From Novosphingobium sp. Leaf2 (GTDB taxonomy: Bacteria > Pseudomonadota > Alphaproteobacteria > Sphingomonadales > Sphingomonadaceae), in NCBI RefSeq assembly GCF_001421325.1, contig NZ_LMJY01000003.1, positions 47,818 to 111,817 on the forward strand: a stretch of 64,000 nt of DNA, in the 5' to 3' direction. Position numbers and translations under genes: made by a program. Below the pieces are notes generated by a model that saw only the letters and a program-made list of their open reading frames with translations, did no database searches and had not been told where the DNA came from. Positions 45,302-55,419 of the stretch are shown piece after piece; within the stretch, counting starts at the first letter, position 1; each line of letters begins with the position of its first letter.

Positions 45302-46900
45302 ATGAGCGATATTTTCCTGGGACTGGGCGGCAACGGCGAACGGCAGGTGCTGAAACTGGCGCGCGCGAACCGCCACGGCCTGATCGCTGGCGCCACCGGC
45401 ACTGGCAAGACGGTCACGTTGCAGACCATCGCTGAGCAGTTTTCTGCCGCCGGCGTGCCGGTGTTCCTGGCCGACGTGAAGGGCGATCTTTCCGGCATCG
45501 CGATGGCCGGCAGCCCGCAGTTCCGCAACGCCGCCGTGCTCGAAGCGCGCGCCAAGGAAATCGGCATCACCGACTACGCCTATGCCGATAATCCGGCGGT
45601 GTTCTGGGACATCTATGGCGGACAGGGCCACCCGGTGCGCACCACGATATCGGAGATGGGGCCGCTGCTTCTGGCGCGGCTGATGGACCTGAACGACACG
45701 CAGGAAGGCGTGCTCAACATCGTGTTCCGCTATGCGGACGAACAGGGGCTGCTGCTGCTGGACCTGGAAGACCTGCAGGCGATGCTGGCCTACACCGCCG
45801 AGAACGCCTCACAGCTTTCGGCCAAGTACGGCAACGTGACGAAAGCCAGCGTCGGCACCATCCAGCGCCAGTTGCTCTCGCTCGACAGTCAGGGCGCAGC
45901 GCAGTTCTTCGGAGAGCCGGCACTGGAAATCGCAGACTTCATCCGGTGCGACGAAAAGGGGCGCGGCTACATCAACGTGCTGGCGGCCGACAAGCTGATG
46001 CGCAGCCCCAAGCTGTACGCCACGTTCCTGCTGTGGCTGCTGTCCGAACTGTTCGAGGTTTTGCCCGAAGTGGGGGACCCCGAAAAGCCCAGGCTGGTGT
46101 TCTTCTTCGACGAGGCGCACCTGTTGTTCGACGATGCGCCCAAGGCCCTGCAGGACAAAGTGGAGCAGGTGGTGCGGCTGGTGCGCTCCAAAGGCGTGGG
46201 CGTCTATTTCATCAGCCAGAACCCGATCGACATTCCCGAGGCTATCGCCGGGCAGCTGGGCAACCGGGTACAGCACGCCCTGCGCGCCTTCACCCCGCGC
46301 GATAAAAAGGCGATCAAGGCGGCGGCGGATACCTTCCGCATCAATCCCGATCTCGACGTGGAAACCGCGATCACCGAACTGAAAGTGGGCGAAGCACTGG
46401 TGTCCACCCTGGCGGACGATGGCTCACCCGGCGTGGTCCAGCGCACACTGATCGCGCCGCCCCGCTCACGGCTCGGCCCTATCGATGCCAAGGAGCGCGC
46501 CATTGTCCAGTCGGTCAGCCCGTTCGACGGCAAGTACGATACGCGCGTGGACCGCGAAAGCGCCGAGGAAGTGCTGGCCGCCAAGGCTGCTGACGCGGCG
46601 GCCACGGCGCAGGAAGTGGCGGTCAAGGGCGAGGCCGAAGTGGCCAAACAGCCGCGCAAGAGCCCCGGCTTGTGGGACGGCCTGGGTGGCCGCGTCGCCA
46701 AGGCAGCCGCGGGCGCAGCAGCCGGCAGCGCGGGCTCGATCCTGGCGCAGACCATCCAGGGCAAGAAAAGCCGCGCCAACCCCCGCGCCTCCGCCGCCAG
46801 CGCCGCAGCCGGCACCGTAGGCGACGCCCTGGGCCGCGCGGTCGGCTTTCCGGGGCTGGGCCGGTTCGCGCGCAACCTTATCGGCGGGCTGATGCGGTAG
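45302..46900 (+). CDS. DUF853 family HerA-like ATPase (YjgR type)
   Basis: 532 residues. Walker A is GATGTGKT (30-37) and Walker [13 protein letters not shown] near residue 265; [13 protein letters not shown] and [20 protein letters not shown] are also typical of the HerA/FtsK-like group. The last 110 residues are low complexity ([23 protein letters not shown]). A NurA nuclease partner is not adjacent, so the usual bacterial HerA-NurA repair pair is not seen. Cellular role unknown. Confidence 0.92.
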   Translation: MSDIFLGLGGNGERQVLKLARANRHGLIAGATGTGKTVTLQTIAEQFSAAGVPVFLADVKGDLSGIAMAGSPQFRNAAVLEARAKEIGITDYAYADNPAVFWDIYGGQGHPVRTTISEMGPLLLARLMDLNDTQEGVLNIVFRYADEQGLLLLDLEDLQAMLAYTAENASQLSAKYGNVTKASVGTIQRQLLSLDSQGAAQFFGEPALEIADFIRCDEKGRGYINVLAADKLMRSPKLYATFLLWLLSELFEVLPEVGDPEKPRLVFFFDEAHLLFDDAPKALQDKVEQVVRLVRSKGVGVYFISQNPIDIPEAIAGQLGNRVQHALRAFTPRDKKAIKAAADTFRINPDLDVETAITELKVGEALVSTLADDGSPGVVQRTLIAPPRSRLGPIDAKERAIVQSVSPFDGKYDTRVDRESAEEVLAAKAADAAATAQEVAVKGEAEVAKQPRKSPGLWDGLGGRVAKAAAGAAAGSAGSILAQTIQGKKSRANPRASAASAAAGTVGDALGRAVGFPGLGRFARNLIGGLMR

Positions 46901-46960
46901 GTGGCGGGAAAAGATTCGGTTTTGGTAGAGGCGGCGGTTCCCCCCTATTGCGGGCGTCGA

Positions 46961-47437
46961 TTAAATATCGCGCGCGCCTTCTTCGCAAGCTGCCAGCGCG
47001 TTGCGAGCAAGCTGGTCGAGCCACTCGTCGTCTGACGGCTCAGTCCAAGGGCGGAGCAAGTTTACCAAAACGGGATCAGCAATTAATTCGGCGGCCTCGA
47101 ACACGGGCATGCTCACCCGTTCGCCAGCCAACTCCTTCAGAACGAGCGGCAACGCGATCCCACAATCGCGCCGCGCGATGCCGAGCAGCGCCTCCGCTCT
47201 TACAGTATCATCATCATCGTTGGCGGCTGATATCAGCGCTTCCCTGATTTCAGGCGTATCGGCTTCCTCTGATGCCAGAAGCATCGTCGCCCAGTCACGA
47301 TTAGAAAGATCTTCGTCTCGCGTCATCGCGACTAGCTGTCGCATGTTCGCGTCAGCGAAGAGCGAGCCGGAGAGCGGCACTTCCTCGGCAATTATTGCCC
47401 TCAAAAAGTCAGAGGCGGGCTCGTAACGCTCGGTCAT
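46961..47437 (-). CDS. HEAT-repeat-like protein of unknown function
   Basis: 158 residues. Helical pairs such as NRDWATMLLASEEADTPEIREAL and DDDTVRAEALLGIARRD look like HEAT repeats. It is strongly acidic and has no signal. The local base composition is less GC-rich than its neighbours and no ordinary homologue is evident to me, so it could be acquired DNA. A TTG one codon earlier (47440) is an unlikely start. It is convergent with the HerA-like gene. Confidence 0.72.
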   Translation of the reverse strand: MTERYEPASDFLRAIIAEEVPLSGSLFADANMRQLVAMTRDEDLSNRDWATMLLASEEADTPEIREALISAANDDDDTVRAEALLGIARRDCGIALPLVLKELAGERVSMPVFEAAELIADPVLVNLLRPWTEPSDDEWLDQLARNALAACEEGARDI

Positions 47438-47566
47438 CAAGCTAGCGTATCACGGACGGCGAATTGCAGCTAAACATCAATCGCAGACGCTGTCAGCAGC
47501 GCCCAAACTCGCTCATCATGTCCTACATGCGCGGCAGATTTTCCAAGCCGGTTTTACGGTAGCGCC

Positions 47567-48997
47567 TCATCCCACCGGTATCTCCAGCACCGCCGTCAGA
47601 CCCTCCACCGCGCCGCTCGCCGAGCGGCGGTTGGTCAGGATCAGCGCGCCGCCGTGCTGGTCGGCGATGGCGCGGGCCAGGGCCAGGCCCAGGCCCGATC
47701 CGCCGGTCTTGGAATTGCGCGATGGATCGCCGCGGGTGAACGGGTTCATCATAGCTTCGATGTCCGCATCGGGTATGCCGGGGCCGTCGTCCTCGATCAC
47801 GATGAGGGCGCGGTTTCCGTCGCGTTGCAGCGAAACGCGGGCCACATCACCATAGCGCAGCGCGTTGTCGATCAGGTTGCGCAGCGCGCGGCGCATCCAC
47901 GTGGGACGCAGTTCCAGCACCAGCCGCTGCATGTCACCCAGTTCGACCGGCTCGCCCATGTCTTCGTATTCCTCGACGATGGAGGAGACGAGCGCGGATA
48001 GTTCGGTGCGCTCACGCGGGTCACTGGGCCGGCCCACGCGGGCGAGCGAGAGAATATCGTCCAACGTGCGCACGATATCCTCGATGGTGCGGGCCATGCG
48101 GCCGCGTTCGCCTTCGTCTTCCACCGATTCGATGCGCACGCGCAAGGCCGAGAGCGGCGTTTTGAGATCGTGGCCGATCGCGCCCAGCATCACGTCCTTT
48201 TCATGCAGCATGGCGACGATGCGCGCTTCCATGGCGTTGTGCGCCACGATCAGGCGCTGCATGTCGTCCGGGCCGCTGGGTTCCAACTGCCCTACCGATC
48301 CGGGCGCCACCGCGAACTGTTCCACCCGGCGGGTCAGCGCCGCCAGCGGCCGGGTGATGCGCCGCAGGATCAGCGCCACAACGGCCATCAGCACCAGATA
48401 GATCGCCAGCGTCTGCGCGATCAGCGGCTCCAGCAAGCGTCCGGCGGCACGCGGCGCGCGCACGCGGGCAATCATCCATTTGCCGCCATCGCGCTGCTGC
48501 ACCCCGGCGACGAGCAGATGGTCCTTCATGACTTGCGCGTATTCGGTACGGTCGATCCGCCCACTTGCCAGCCGCTTCTGCACGTTGGCGCGCGCATACC
48601 CGTCAGAATCGAGCACCCGGCGCACCACGACGATCCGGGCCGCCGGGAAATCCTGCTCCGCCAGCGTGCGCTGAAGCCGCGCCTCGGCGATCGAGTCGCG
48701 CGTTTCGTTGGGCGCGGCGGGCGAGCCATCGGCATATTCCAGCGGAAAGCCGCGCGGCGGCGGCCCCAGGAACTGGGGGCGATCGCGTTCTACCCCGCGG
48801 ATCATGCGGCCCAGCGCGCCCCGGCCCCGCGTTTCGCCGATGAGCTTGAACGCGGCGGCATTCGCCATGCCCACTTCATACCCTTCGCGCTGGGCCCGGT
48901 AGATCAGCATCGCGCCGATCCCCTGCACCAGCAGCAGCGCGGCGGCCACGGCCAGCAGCATGTGCCCCATCAGGCTGCGGGGCTGGGGTATGCGCAT
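47567..48997 (-). CDS. Sensor histidine kinase (EnvZ-like class)
   Basis: 476 residues. Two membrane helices (about 15-33 and 195-215) flank a periplasmic domain of about 160 residues with PQFLGPPPRGFPLEY. Then HAMP (RRITRPLAALTRRVEQF), the H-box MLGAIGHDLKTPLSALR, N-box NLIDNALRYG and GGSGLGLALARAI. The start ATG overlaps the regulator stop (TGATG). The paired gene and an EF-hand protein lie upstream in the same operon, so the periplasmic loop may sense a cation-related signal, an inference only. Confidence 0.93.
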   Translation of the reverse strand: MRIPQPRSLMGHMLLAVAAALLLVQGIGAMLIYRAQREGYEVGMANAAAFKLIGETRGRGALGRMIRGVERDRPQFLGPPPRGFPLEYADGSPAAPNETRDSIAEARLQRTLAEQDFPAARIVVVRRVLDSDGYARANVQKRLASGRIDRTEYAQVMKDHLLVAGVQQRDGGKWMIARVRAPRAAGRLLEPLIAQTLAIYLVLMAVVALILRRITRPLAALTRRVEQFAVAPGSVGQLEPSGPDDMQRLIVAHNAMEARIVAMLHEKDVMLGAIGHDLKTPLSALRVRIESVEDEGERGRMARTIEDIVRTLDDILSLARVGRPSDPRERTELSALVSSIVEEYEDMGEPVELGDMQRLVLELRPTWMRRALRNLIDNALRYGDVARVSLQRDGNRALIVIEDDGPGIPDADIEAMMNPFTRGDPSRNSKTGGSGLGLALARAIADQHGGALILTNRRSASGAVEGLTAVLEIPVG

Positions 48998-49755
48998 CAA
49001 TCCTCCAGCGCCACGCGGCGCACGTCAGCGGCGAGCATGTAGCCGCCGCCCCACACGGTCTGGATGATCTGGGGATTGCGGCTGTCCACCTCCACCTTGC
49101 GCCGCAGGCGGCTGACCTGATTGTCCACCGCCCGGTCGAACAAATGGGCTTCGCGGCCCTGCACCATGTCCAGCAGGCGATCGCGGTTCAGCACTTGCCG
49201 GGGATGTTCGAGGAACGCCATCAGCAGCCGGAATTCGACCGAGGAAATCGCTACCACCGCGCCTTCCGGGTCGATCAGTCGGCGCTTGAGCGGATCGAGG
49301 CACCAGCCTTCGAACTCGAATGCCTCGTTCTCGGGCGAGGACGCGGGCAAGCGGGTGGCGCGGCGCAACACGCTGCGGATGCGCGCCACCAACTCGCGCG
49401 GTTCGAACGGCTTGACCACGTAATCGTCCGCACCGATTTCGAGGCCGACGATACGGTCCGTCGCCTCGCCGCGCGCGGTGAGGAAGATCACCGGCACGTC
49501 CTGCGCTTCCACCAGATGGCGGCAGAGCGACAGCCCGTCCTCGCCCGGCATCATGATATCCAGCAGGACCAGATCGAAGCGATCGTCTCGCAGCCGGCTG
49601 CGCGCCTCTGCGGCGCTGGAGCACTGCACAACGCCAAACCCCTGGCGCGAAAGGTATTCGCCCAGGGGTTCGCGAAGGGAAGCCTCGTCATCGACGAGCA
49701 GCAGGGTCGGCGGCAGAATCCTGGCAGGCGCGGTGTCGTTCATCTCTACATCCAT
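48997..49755 (-). CDS. OmpR-family response regulator
   Basis: 252 residues from ATG 49755 (49743 is an alternative start). Receiver: LLLVDDEASLREPL, phosphoacceptor in LVLLDIMMPGEDG and VVKPFEPREL. The C-terminal winged helix has ISSVEFRLLMAFLEHP, LFDRAVDNQVSRLRRKVE and VWGGGYML. The 20-bp gap to the EF-hand gene and the overlap with the kinase make a three-gene operon. It probably autoregulates through the EF-hand promoter. Confidence 0.95.
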   Translation of the reverse strand: MDVEMNDTAPARILPPTLLLVDDEASLREPLGEYLSRQGFGVVQCSSAAEARSRLRDDRFDLVLLDIMMPGEDGLSLCRHLVEAQDVPVIFLTARGEATDRIVGLEIGADDYVVKPFEPRELVARIRSVLRRATRLPASSPENEAFEFEGWCLDPLKRRLIDPEGAVVAISSVEFRLLMAFLEHPRQVLNRDRLLDMVQGREAHLFDRAVDNQVSRLRRKVEVDSRNPQIIQTVWGGGYMLAADVRRVALED

Positions 49756-49775
49756 GGCGTCACCGCGCCTTCCTG

Positions 49776-50411
49776 TCAGTTTGCAGGCCGGTTGTCAGCC
49801 TTGTTGGCCTGCCACTCGGCCCGATGGCGCGCATGAGCGGCCTGGCGCTCTTCCTTGGTCACCGTGCCATCGTGGTTGGTATCCTCGGCGTCGAAACGCT
49901 TGAGCGCCTCGGCGACGAACGCGGCGCGGGTGATCGGGCCATCCTTCATCATCTTCATGCCAGGCCCGAAACCGCGCGGCCCGTGCATGCCATGATGCTT
50001 GCCGCCTTCGGCATCCGGTCCGCCGGGCGGTGGGGGCGGCGGGCCATCGCCGTCAGGCCCGCCATCGGGTCCGCGCATACCCGGCCCGTGACCTTCGGGC
50101 CCCTTGTCCGCCATGAATTCAGCCTTGGAGATTGTGCCGTCGTGGTTGGTGTCCAGCCGATCGAAAATCTTTTCGCGCATCTGCTGCCGGAGCATCTGCC
50201 GATCCGCTTCATCCAGCGTGCCGTCGTGGTTCACATCCAGCCGGTCGAACATGCGCTCTGCCTTGGCCTGCGCTTGCGCGCGGGTCATCGGCGCATCGCG
50301 CCGCGCTTCCCAGTCCCCGCGCTCCGGGGCGGGCGCCTGCGCCACCGCTACACCGCCGGCAGCCAGTGCTGCCATCGAAAGACCGAGCGTCAATTTCCTG
50401 AACCTGTTCAT
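49776..50411 (-). CDS. Exported EF-hand calcium-binding protein
   Basis: 211 residues with a signal peptide (cut after VAVAQA, residue about 26). Three canonical EF-hand loops are present: residues 59-70 (DVNHDGTLDEAD), 87-98 (DTNHDGTISKAE) and 177-188 (DTNHDGTVTKEE). A Gly/Pro/His-rich linker (105-155, with PPPPPPGG) separates the second and third. Periplasmic calcium binding is likely. It is the first gene of an operon with a response regulator and kinase, comparable in idea with calcium-responsive systems such as CarRS of other proteobacteria. Confidence 0.92.
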   Translation of the reverse strand: MNRFRKLTLGLSMAALAAGGVAVAQAPAPERGDWEARRDAPMTRAQAQAKAERMFDRLDVNHDGTLDEADRQMLRQQMREKIFDRLDTNHDGTISKAEFMADKGPEGHGPGMRGPDGGPDGDGPPPPPPGGPDAEGGKHHGMHGPRGFGPGMKMMKDGPITRAAFVAEALKRFDAEDTNHDGTVTKEERQAAHARHRAEWQANKADNRPAN

Positions 50412-50603
50412 CGATACCTGTCCCGCATGCAAATGGATGAGAGCCCCGGCGCGACAAGGAAGGAGGGGCATCGCACCGAAGCTCTCTGACTGCCGTTCTT
50501 AAAGACAGCTTGTCGCGCAGTTGTGCCGCCGTATCGGTTTATTGTCGTCAATTGTCACAGCGGGCAGCGCCGGTTCATCGCGGCGACAGTGAGGACGCGG
50601 CGT

Positions 50604-51005
50604 TCAGCGCGGACGATGCTGGGTGCCGGCGCCTGCCGTGATGAACAGCGCCGTGGCGTTTTGCGCGACATCGGCGGTATGCCAAACGCCGGGCGGATTG
50701 ATGATGTATTGGCCAGCCGCCAGCATTTCGGAATGAAGCCGCCCATCGGGATATTCCTGGATCACGGTCATCTCGCCGGCCAGGCACAGCACCACTTCGT
50801 CACCGGCGGGGTGCATTTCCCAGCTGTCCCAGCTGTCCGAGAAGTCATACAGGCTGACAAGGCGGCCTTCGGTGCCATCCTGCGCCGTGCGCTGCGTATA
50901 GGCCGCGTACCATTCCATGCCGGTGAACGCGGGCTGCGCCACGGCCTTTGCGCCCAGTCCCAGGTGCAGCGGATGGGTGCGAAGGTCGTGGGTCTGGCTG
51001 CTCAT
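50604..51005 (-). CDS. Cupin-domain protein
   Basis: 133 residues. The single cupin barrel shows SWEMHPAGDEVVLCLAGEMTV (motif 1, with only part of the usual metal ligands) and GQYIINPPGVWHTAD (motif 2 His). The substrate is unknown. ATG 51005 follows the stop of the Xaa-Pro aminopeptidase gene by one base, so the two are co-translated. About 190 bp separate its stop from the EF-hand gene promoter. Confidence 0.87.
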   Translation of the reverse strand: MSSQTHDLRTHPLHLGLGAKAVAQPAFTGMEWYAAYTQRTAQDGTEGRLVSLYDFSDSWDSWEMHPAGDEVVLCLAGEMTVIQEYPDGRLHSEMLAAGQYIINPPGVWHTADVAQNATALFITAGAGTQHRPR

Positions 51006-51006
51006 G

Positions 51007-52827
51007 TCACAGCGCCTCGCACTGTTCGTCGAGCCAGGCTTTTTCCGCGCCCTCCAGTTGCGGGCCGACGATTTCGCGCACACGCGCATGGTAGGCGTTC
51101 CACCAGTCCAGCTCGGCACGCGTCAGCAGGGACTGGTCAACCAGCCGCCGCTCGATCGGCACATATGTCAGCGTTTCGAAGCCGTAGTATTCGCCGTCCG
51201 CGCCGGGGATCGCGCGCGGTTCGACGAGGATGAGGTTTTCGATGCGGATGCCGTATTCGCCCGCCTTGTAGTATCCCGGCTCGTTGGACAGGAACATGCC
51301 CGGCATCAGCGGCTGGTCGGTGCCCGGCTGCCCCCCGGCGGACTTGGCGATGCGCTGCGGCCCTTCGTGCACCGCCAGGAAGCTGCCCACGCCATGCCCG
51401 GTGCCGTGCGCGTAATCCAGCCCCGCCTGCCACAAGGCATAGCGCGCCAGCGCGTCGAGCTGACTGCCGGTCGTGCCCTTGGGGAACACCGCCAGGGCCA
51501 GGGCAATATGACCCTTGAGCACGCGCGTGAAGCGGTCCTTCACTTCTGCGCCCGGATCGCCGGGGCCGACCCACACGGTGCGGGTGATGTCAGTGGTGCC
51601 ATCCAGGTACTGCCCGCCCGAATCGACGAGGTAGACCGAATTGGCCTCCAGCGTGCGGTTGCTTTCCTCAGACACCCGGTAATGCGGGCTGGCCCCGTTC
51701 GGGCCGGCGCCGGAAATCGTGTCGAAAGAAAGATCTCGCAGCAAGGGGTCTTCGCGGCGGATGTCGTGCAATTGTGCGGCGGAGGACAGTTCGGTCACGC
51801 CGCCCTTGGGCGCCTCCAGCGAAAGCCAGTGCAGGAAGCGCGAGACCGCCACGCCGTCGCGCGCCTGCGCGGACCGGTGCCCAGCCTGCTCCACCGGGTT
51901 CTTCATCGCCTTGGGCAGCACGGTGGGATCGCGGTGCTCTACCAGCGTCGCCCCGGCCTTGCGCAGTTCCTCGAAGATGGCGCTGACGGCGCGTTCGGGA
52001 TCGATCGCCACCCGCTTGCCCGCCAGTTCATGCAGGCCCGCCACGAAAGCCGAACGATCGCGGATGGTGACGGCATTGCCCAGATGGCGGCGCACTTCAT
52101 TGGTCACTTTTTCCGGCGCGATGAACAGGTCGGCGGTGCCGTCCGCGCGGGCGATGACGTAGGACAGCGCGACCGGCGTGCGCTCCACATCCGCGCCGCG
52201 AATGTTGAGCAGCCAGGCGATCGAATCGAGTGCGGTGATCACGGTGGCGTCCAGCCCGTTGGCGCTCAGCCATTCGGAAACCGCCGCCCGCTTCGCTTCG
52301 CTCGGCTCGCCGGTGTAGCTATCGGGGTGGACCAGCGCGGGCGCGGAAGACGGCGCGGGCCGGTCTTCCCACACCGCGTCCACCGGGTTGTCATCCACCG
52401 CGACCAGTGCTCCGCCCTTGCCCTCCAGCGCCTTCGCCACGGCGCGCGCCCAGCCCGATCCGTGCAGCCAGGCGTCGTACCCGACGCGCGCACCCTGCGG
52501 CGCATGGTCCGCCAGCCAGGCGGCGACGCTGGTCGCCGGCACGTTTTCGAAGGCATAGAGCCGCCCGTCCACCTGCTCGCGTACTTGCAGGGTATAGCGC
52601 CCATCCACCAGCATCGCGGCGGCGGGCTGCGCGGTGGCGTCCGTCAGCACCACGGCGGTGCCGGCCGAGCCACCAAAGCCGGTCAGCCACGCAAGGCGCT
52701 GGGCATACGCGCCCACGTATTCGCTCATATGCTCATCCGAGATCGGGATCACGAACCCGTCGAGCCCCCGATTTTTCAGCTCCTTGCGAAGGGCGTCGAG
52801 GCGGGCTTCGTGCGTATTCATCAGCAT
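51007..52827 (-). CDS. M24B Xaa-Pro aminopeptidase (APP1-like, long form)
   Basis: 606 residues, the length of the three-domain eukaryotic-type aminopeptidase P. The C-terminal pita-bread domain holds the dinuclear metal ligands: two Asp in YLVDSGGQYLDGTTDITRTV, His in GTGHGVGSFLAVHEGP, Glu in LSNEPGYY and Glu in ENLILVE. It removes N-terminal residues before proline. No signal, cytoplasmic. Start ATG 52827, or 52821 two codons later. It is divergent from an oligopeptidase B gene, so a peptide-degradation locus is formed. Confidence 0.94.
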   Translation of the reverse strand: MLMNTHEARLDALRKELKNRGLDGFVIPISDEHMSEYVGAYAQRLAWLTGFGGSAGTAVVLTDATAQPAAAMLVDGRYTLQVREQVDGRLYAFENVPATSVAAWLADHAPQGARVGYDAWLHGSGWARAVAKALEGKGGALVAVDDNPVDAVWEDRPAPSSAPALVHPDSYTGEPSEAKRAAVSEWLSANGLDATVITALDSIAWLLNIRGADVERTPVALSYVIARADGTADLFIAPEKVTNEVRRHLGNAVTIRDRSAFVAGLHELAGKRVAIDPERAVSAIFEELRKAGATLVEHRDPTVLPKAMKNPVEQAGHRSAQARDGVAVSRFLHWLSLEAPKGGVTELSSAAQLHDIRREDPLLRDLSFDTISGAGPNGASPHYRVSEESNRTLEANSVYLVDSGGQYLDGTTDITRTVWVGPGDPGAEVKDRFTRVLKGHIALALAVFPKGTTGSQLDALARYALWQAGLDYAHGTGHGVGSFLAVHEGPQRIAKSAGGQPGTDQPLMPGMFLSNEPGYYKAGEYGIRIENLILVEPRAIPGADGEYYGFETLTYVPIERRLVDQSLLTRAELDWWNAYHARVREIVGPQLEGAEKAWLDEQCEAL

Positions 52828-52869
52828 GGGACAGGTATCCGGCTTGCGGGGGTGAGGACGCGATCATAG

Positions 52870-54948
52870 ATGGTAGCGATGGCAGATTCCACCCAGACCC
52901 TGATCGGTCCCCCGCAGGCGGCGAAGAAGCCGCATTCCTTCACCTTTCATGGCACCACCGTTACCGATGAGTACGCCTGGCTACGCGATGCCGGCTATCC
53001 CGAAGTCACCGACAAGGCCGTGCTCGCCCATCTGGAAGCGGAAAACGCCTGGTTTGAAGCGCGCATGGCCCCGCACAAAGGACGGATCGATTCGCTGTTC
53101 ACCGAAATGCGCGCGCGCATCAAGGAAGCCGACACCTCGGTGCCGCAGAAGGACGGCGACTGGCTGTACTGGATCGAATTCGAGGATGGTGCCGAATATA
53201 AAAAGTGGTGGCGCCGCCCGGTGGCCGGCGGCCCGGACGAGCTGATCCTCGATGAAGTCGCGCTGGCGCAGGGCAAGGACTACTTCCGCCTTGGCGCAAT
53301 CTCCACTAGCGCCAATGGCAAGCTGCTGGCCTATGCGATCGACGATAACGGATCGGAACGCTTCACCGCGCGCATCAAGAACCTGGAAACCGGCGAACTG
53401 CTGGCGGACGAAATCCCCGGCACTCTGTCCGGCTTGGTCTGGGTCGCCAACGACAAGGCGCTGGTCTACTCGCTCGCCAACGAGCAGTGGCGCACCGATA
53501 ACGCCCGCCTGCACTGGCTGGGCCAGCCGATCGACCAGGACGTGGAACTGTATCACGAGGATGACGAGGGTTTTCGCGTCGGTTCCTCGCTTTCCGCCAA
53601 CGAAAAGTGGCTGCTGATCGGCACCAGCGACCATGAAACCAGCGAAACCCGGATGGTCCGCGCGGACGATCCGCTGGGTGAGCAGATTCTGGTGAAAGCG
53701 CGCCGCAAGGGCGTGGAATACGACGTGGATGAGCGTGAGGACGTGCTGTACATCCACACCAACGACACGCACGAGAATTTCCGCCTCGCCACCGCCCCGC
53801 TCGACAGTCCGGGCGAGTGGACGACGCTGATCGACGGGTCTGACGAGTTTTACCTGCTGGGCGCGGACCTGTTCCGCGACTTCTACGTCATCGAAGGCCG
53901 CCGCGCCGGGCTCGACCAGATCGAAGTGCGCTATTACGACGATCCGGCGCGGGTAGAGGCGATCACCTTCCCCGAAGCGAGCTATTCCGCCGGGCTGTCC
54001 AACAACCCGGAATGGCACGTCACGACGCTGCGCCTCAGCTACGAATCGATGGTCGCACCCGCCTCGGTACTGGATTACGACGTGGCGGCCCGTACGCTCG
54101 AAACCCTCAAGGTGCAGGAAATCCCTTCGGGCTACGATGCCGCACTCTACGCCACCGAGCGGCTGGAAATCACCGCGCGCGATGGCACCGCCATTCCAGT
54201 GTCGATCGTCTACCGCAAGGACCGCACCGGCGCGGGGCCGCTGCACCTGTATGGCTACGGCGCATACGGCATCAGCATCGACCCCGGTTTTTCCACCACC
54301 CGGCTCAGCCTGGTGGATCGCGGTTTCGCCTATGCCATCGCCCATATCCGGGGCGGGGACGACATGGGCCGCGCGTGGTACAAGGCCGGCAAGCTGGAGC
54401 GGCGGACCAACACCTTCAACGATTTCGTGGACGTGGCGCGCGGCCTGATCGAACGCGGCTTCACCACCGAGGGCAAGATCAGCATTTCGGGCGGGTCGGC
54501 GGGCGGCGAACTGATGGGCGCGGTGATCAATTCCGATCCTCACCTGTTCGGCGCGGTGGTGGCGCACGTGCCCTTCGTGGACGTGCTGAACACCATGCTC
54601 GACGATACCCTGCCGCTGACCCCCGGTGAGTGGCCGGAATGGGGCAACCCGATCGAGGACAAGGCCGCGTTCGACCTGATCGCCAGCTACAGCCCGTACG
54701 ATCAGGTGAAGGCGCAGGCCTATCCGCCGCTGATGGTCACCGCCGGCCTCAACGATCCGCGCGTGACGTATTGGGAGCCTGCCAAGTGGGTGGCCCGCCT
54801 GCGCGCGGTCAAGACGGACGACAACGAACTGATCCTCAAGACCAACATGGGCGCTGGCCACGGCGGCAAGTCCGGCCGGTTCGAAAGCCTGAAGGAAACG
54901 GCGGAGGAGTTCGCCTTTATCCTGTGGCAACTCGGCGTGGAGGAATGA
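52870..54948 (+). CDS. S9A serine peptidase (oligopeptidase B-like)
   Basis: 692 residues (689 if the ATG at 52879 is used). An N-terminal seven-bladed propeller (DEYAWLRDAGYPEV onward) gates a C-terminal alpha/beta hydrolase with S543 in SGGSAGGELMG, Asp in GLNDPRVTYWEPAKW and His in GAGHGGKSGRF. The sequence YGYGAYGISIDPGFSTTRLSLVDRG is typical of oligopeptidase B (PtrB), which cuts short peptides after basic residues. Divergent from the Xaa-Pro aminopeptidase gene by 42 bp. Confidence 0.93.
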   Translation: MVAMADSTQTLIGPPQAAKKPHSFTFHGTTVTDEYAWLRDAGYPEVTDKAVLAHLEAENAWFEARMAPHKGRIDSLFTEMRARIKEADTSVPQKDGDWLYWIEFEDGAEYKKWWRRPVAGGPDELILDEVALAQGKDYFRLGAISTSANGKLLAYAIDDNGSERFTARIKNLETGELLADEIPGTLSGLVWVANDKALVYSLANEQWRTDNARLHWLGQPIDQDVELYHEDDEGFRVGSSLSANEKWLLIGTSDHETSETRMVRADDPLGEQILVKARRKGVEYDVDEREDVLYIHTNDTHENFRLATAPLDSPGEWTTLIDGSDEFYLLGADLFRDFYVIEGRRAGLDQIEVRYYDDPARVEAITFPEASYSAGLSNNPEWHVTTLRLSYESMVAPASVLDYDVAARTLETLKVQEIPSGYDAALYATERLEITARDGTAIPVSIVYRKDRTGAGPLHLYGYGAYGISIDPGFSTTRLSLVDRGFAYAIAHIRGGDDMGRAWYKAGKLERRTNTFNDFVDVARGLIERGFTTEGKISISGGSAGGELMGAVINSDPHLFGAVVAHVPFVDVLNTMLDDTLPLTPGEWPEWGNPIEDKAAFDLIASYSPYDQVKAQAYPPLMVTAGLNDPRVTYWEPAKWVARLRAVKTDDNELILKTNMGAGHGGKSGRFESLKETAEEFAFILWQLGVEE

Positions 54949-55355
54949 ACCGCTTTACGCTAACCTTCACCGCGTCGTCGCAGCACATCGACGTGATGGG
55001 CCACGTCAACAACGCCGTGTGGCTACAATGGATGGAAGCGCTGGCCGGCGCGCACTGGGAAGCGGTGGCGCCGCCAGACCATCAGGCCCGCTACGCCTGG
55101 CTCGTCACCCGCCACGAGATCGACTATCGCGGCAACATCCGCGAAGGCGAGAGCGTGACGGGCGAGACGTTCATCCCCGAAGGCCCCAACGGTGCCCGCT
55201 TCGACCGCCGCGTGGATTTCCGCAATGATGCGGGCAAAGTCATCGTCTCCGCCCGCACGACCTGGGCCATGATCGACATCGCCTCAGGCCGGCTCATGCG
55301 GGTGCCGCCGGAGGTGGCGGCGCCGTTTGTAGGGGGTGAGGTCGGACCTGCCTGA
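54945..55355 (+). CDS. 4-hydroxybenzoyl-CoA thioesterase-type hot-dog protein
   Basis: 136 residues. The motif SQHIDVMGHVNNAVWLQWMEAL carries the catalytic Asp of the 4HBT thioesterase family; WLVTRHEIDYRGNIREGE is the central helix-strand. It probably hydrolyses an acyl-CoA, substrate unknown. The ATG overlaps the stop of the oligopeptidase gene (ATGA). Confidence 0.92.
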   Translation: MNRFTLTFTASSQHIDVMGHVNNAVWLQWMEALAGAHWEAVAPPDHQARYAWLVTRHEIDYRGNIREGESVTGETFIPEGPNGARFDRRVDFRNDAGKVIVSARTTWAMIDIASGRLMRVPPEVAAPFVGGEVGPA

Positions 55356-55419
55356 AACTCCGTGGGCGGGGATGGCCAAGTCTCGTCGGAACGGATTATT
55401 AACGGCTTATTTTGGGTGG

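Noticed and set aside
50917..52869. 650-codon plus-strand frame
   Set aside because: Antisense of the M24B aminopeptidase, whose metal ligands are all present.
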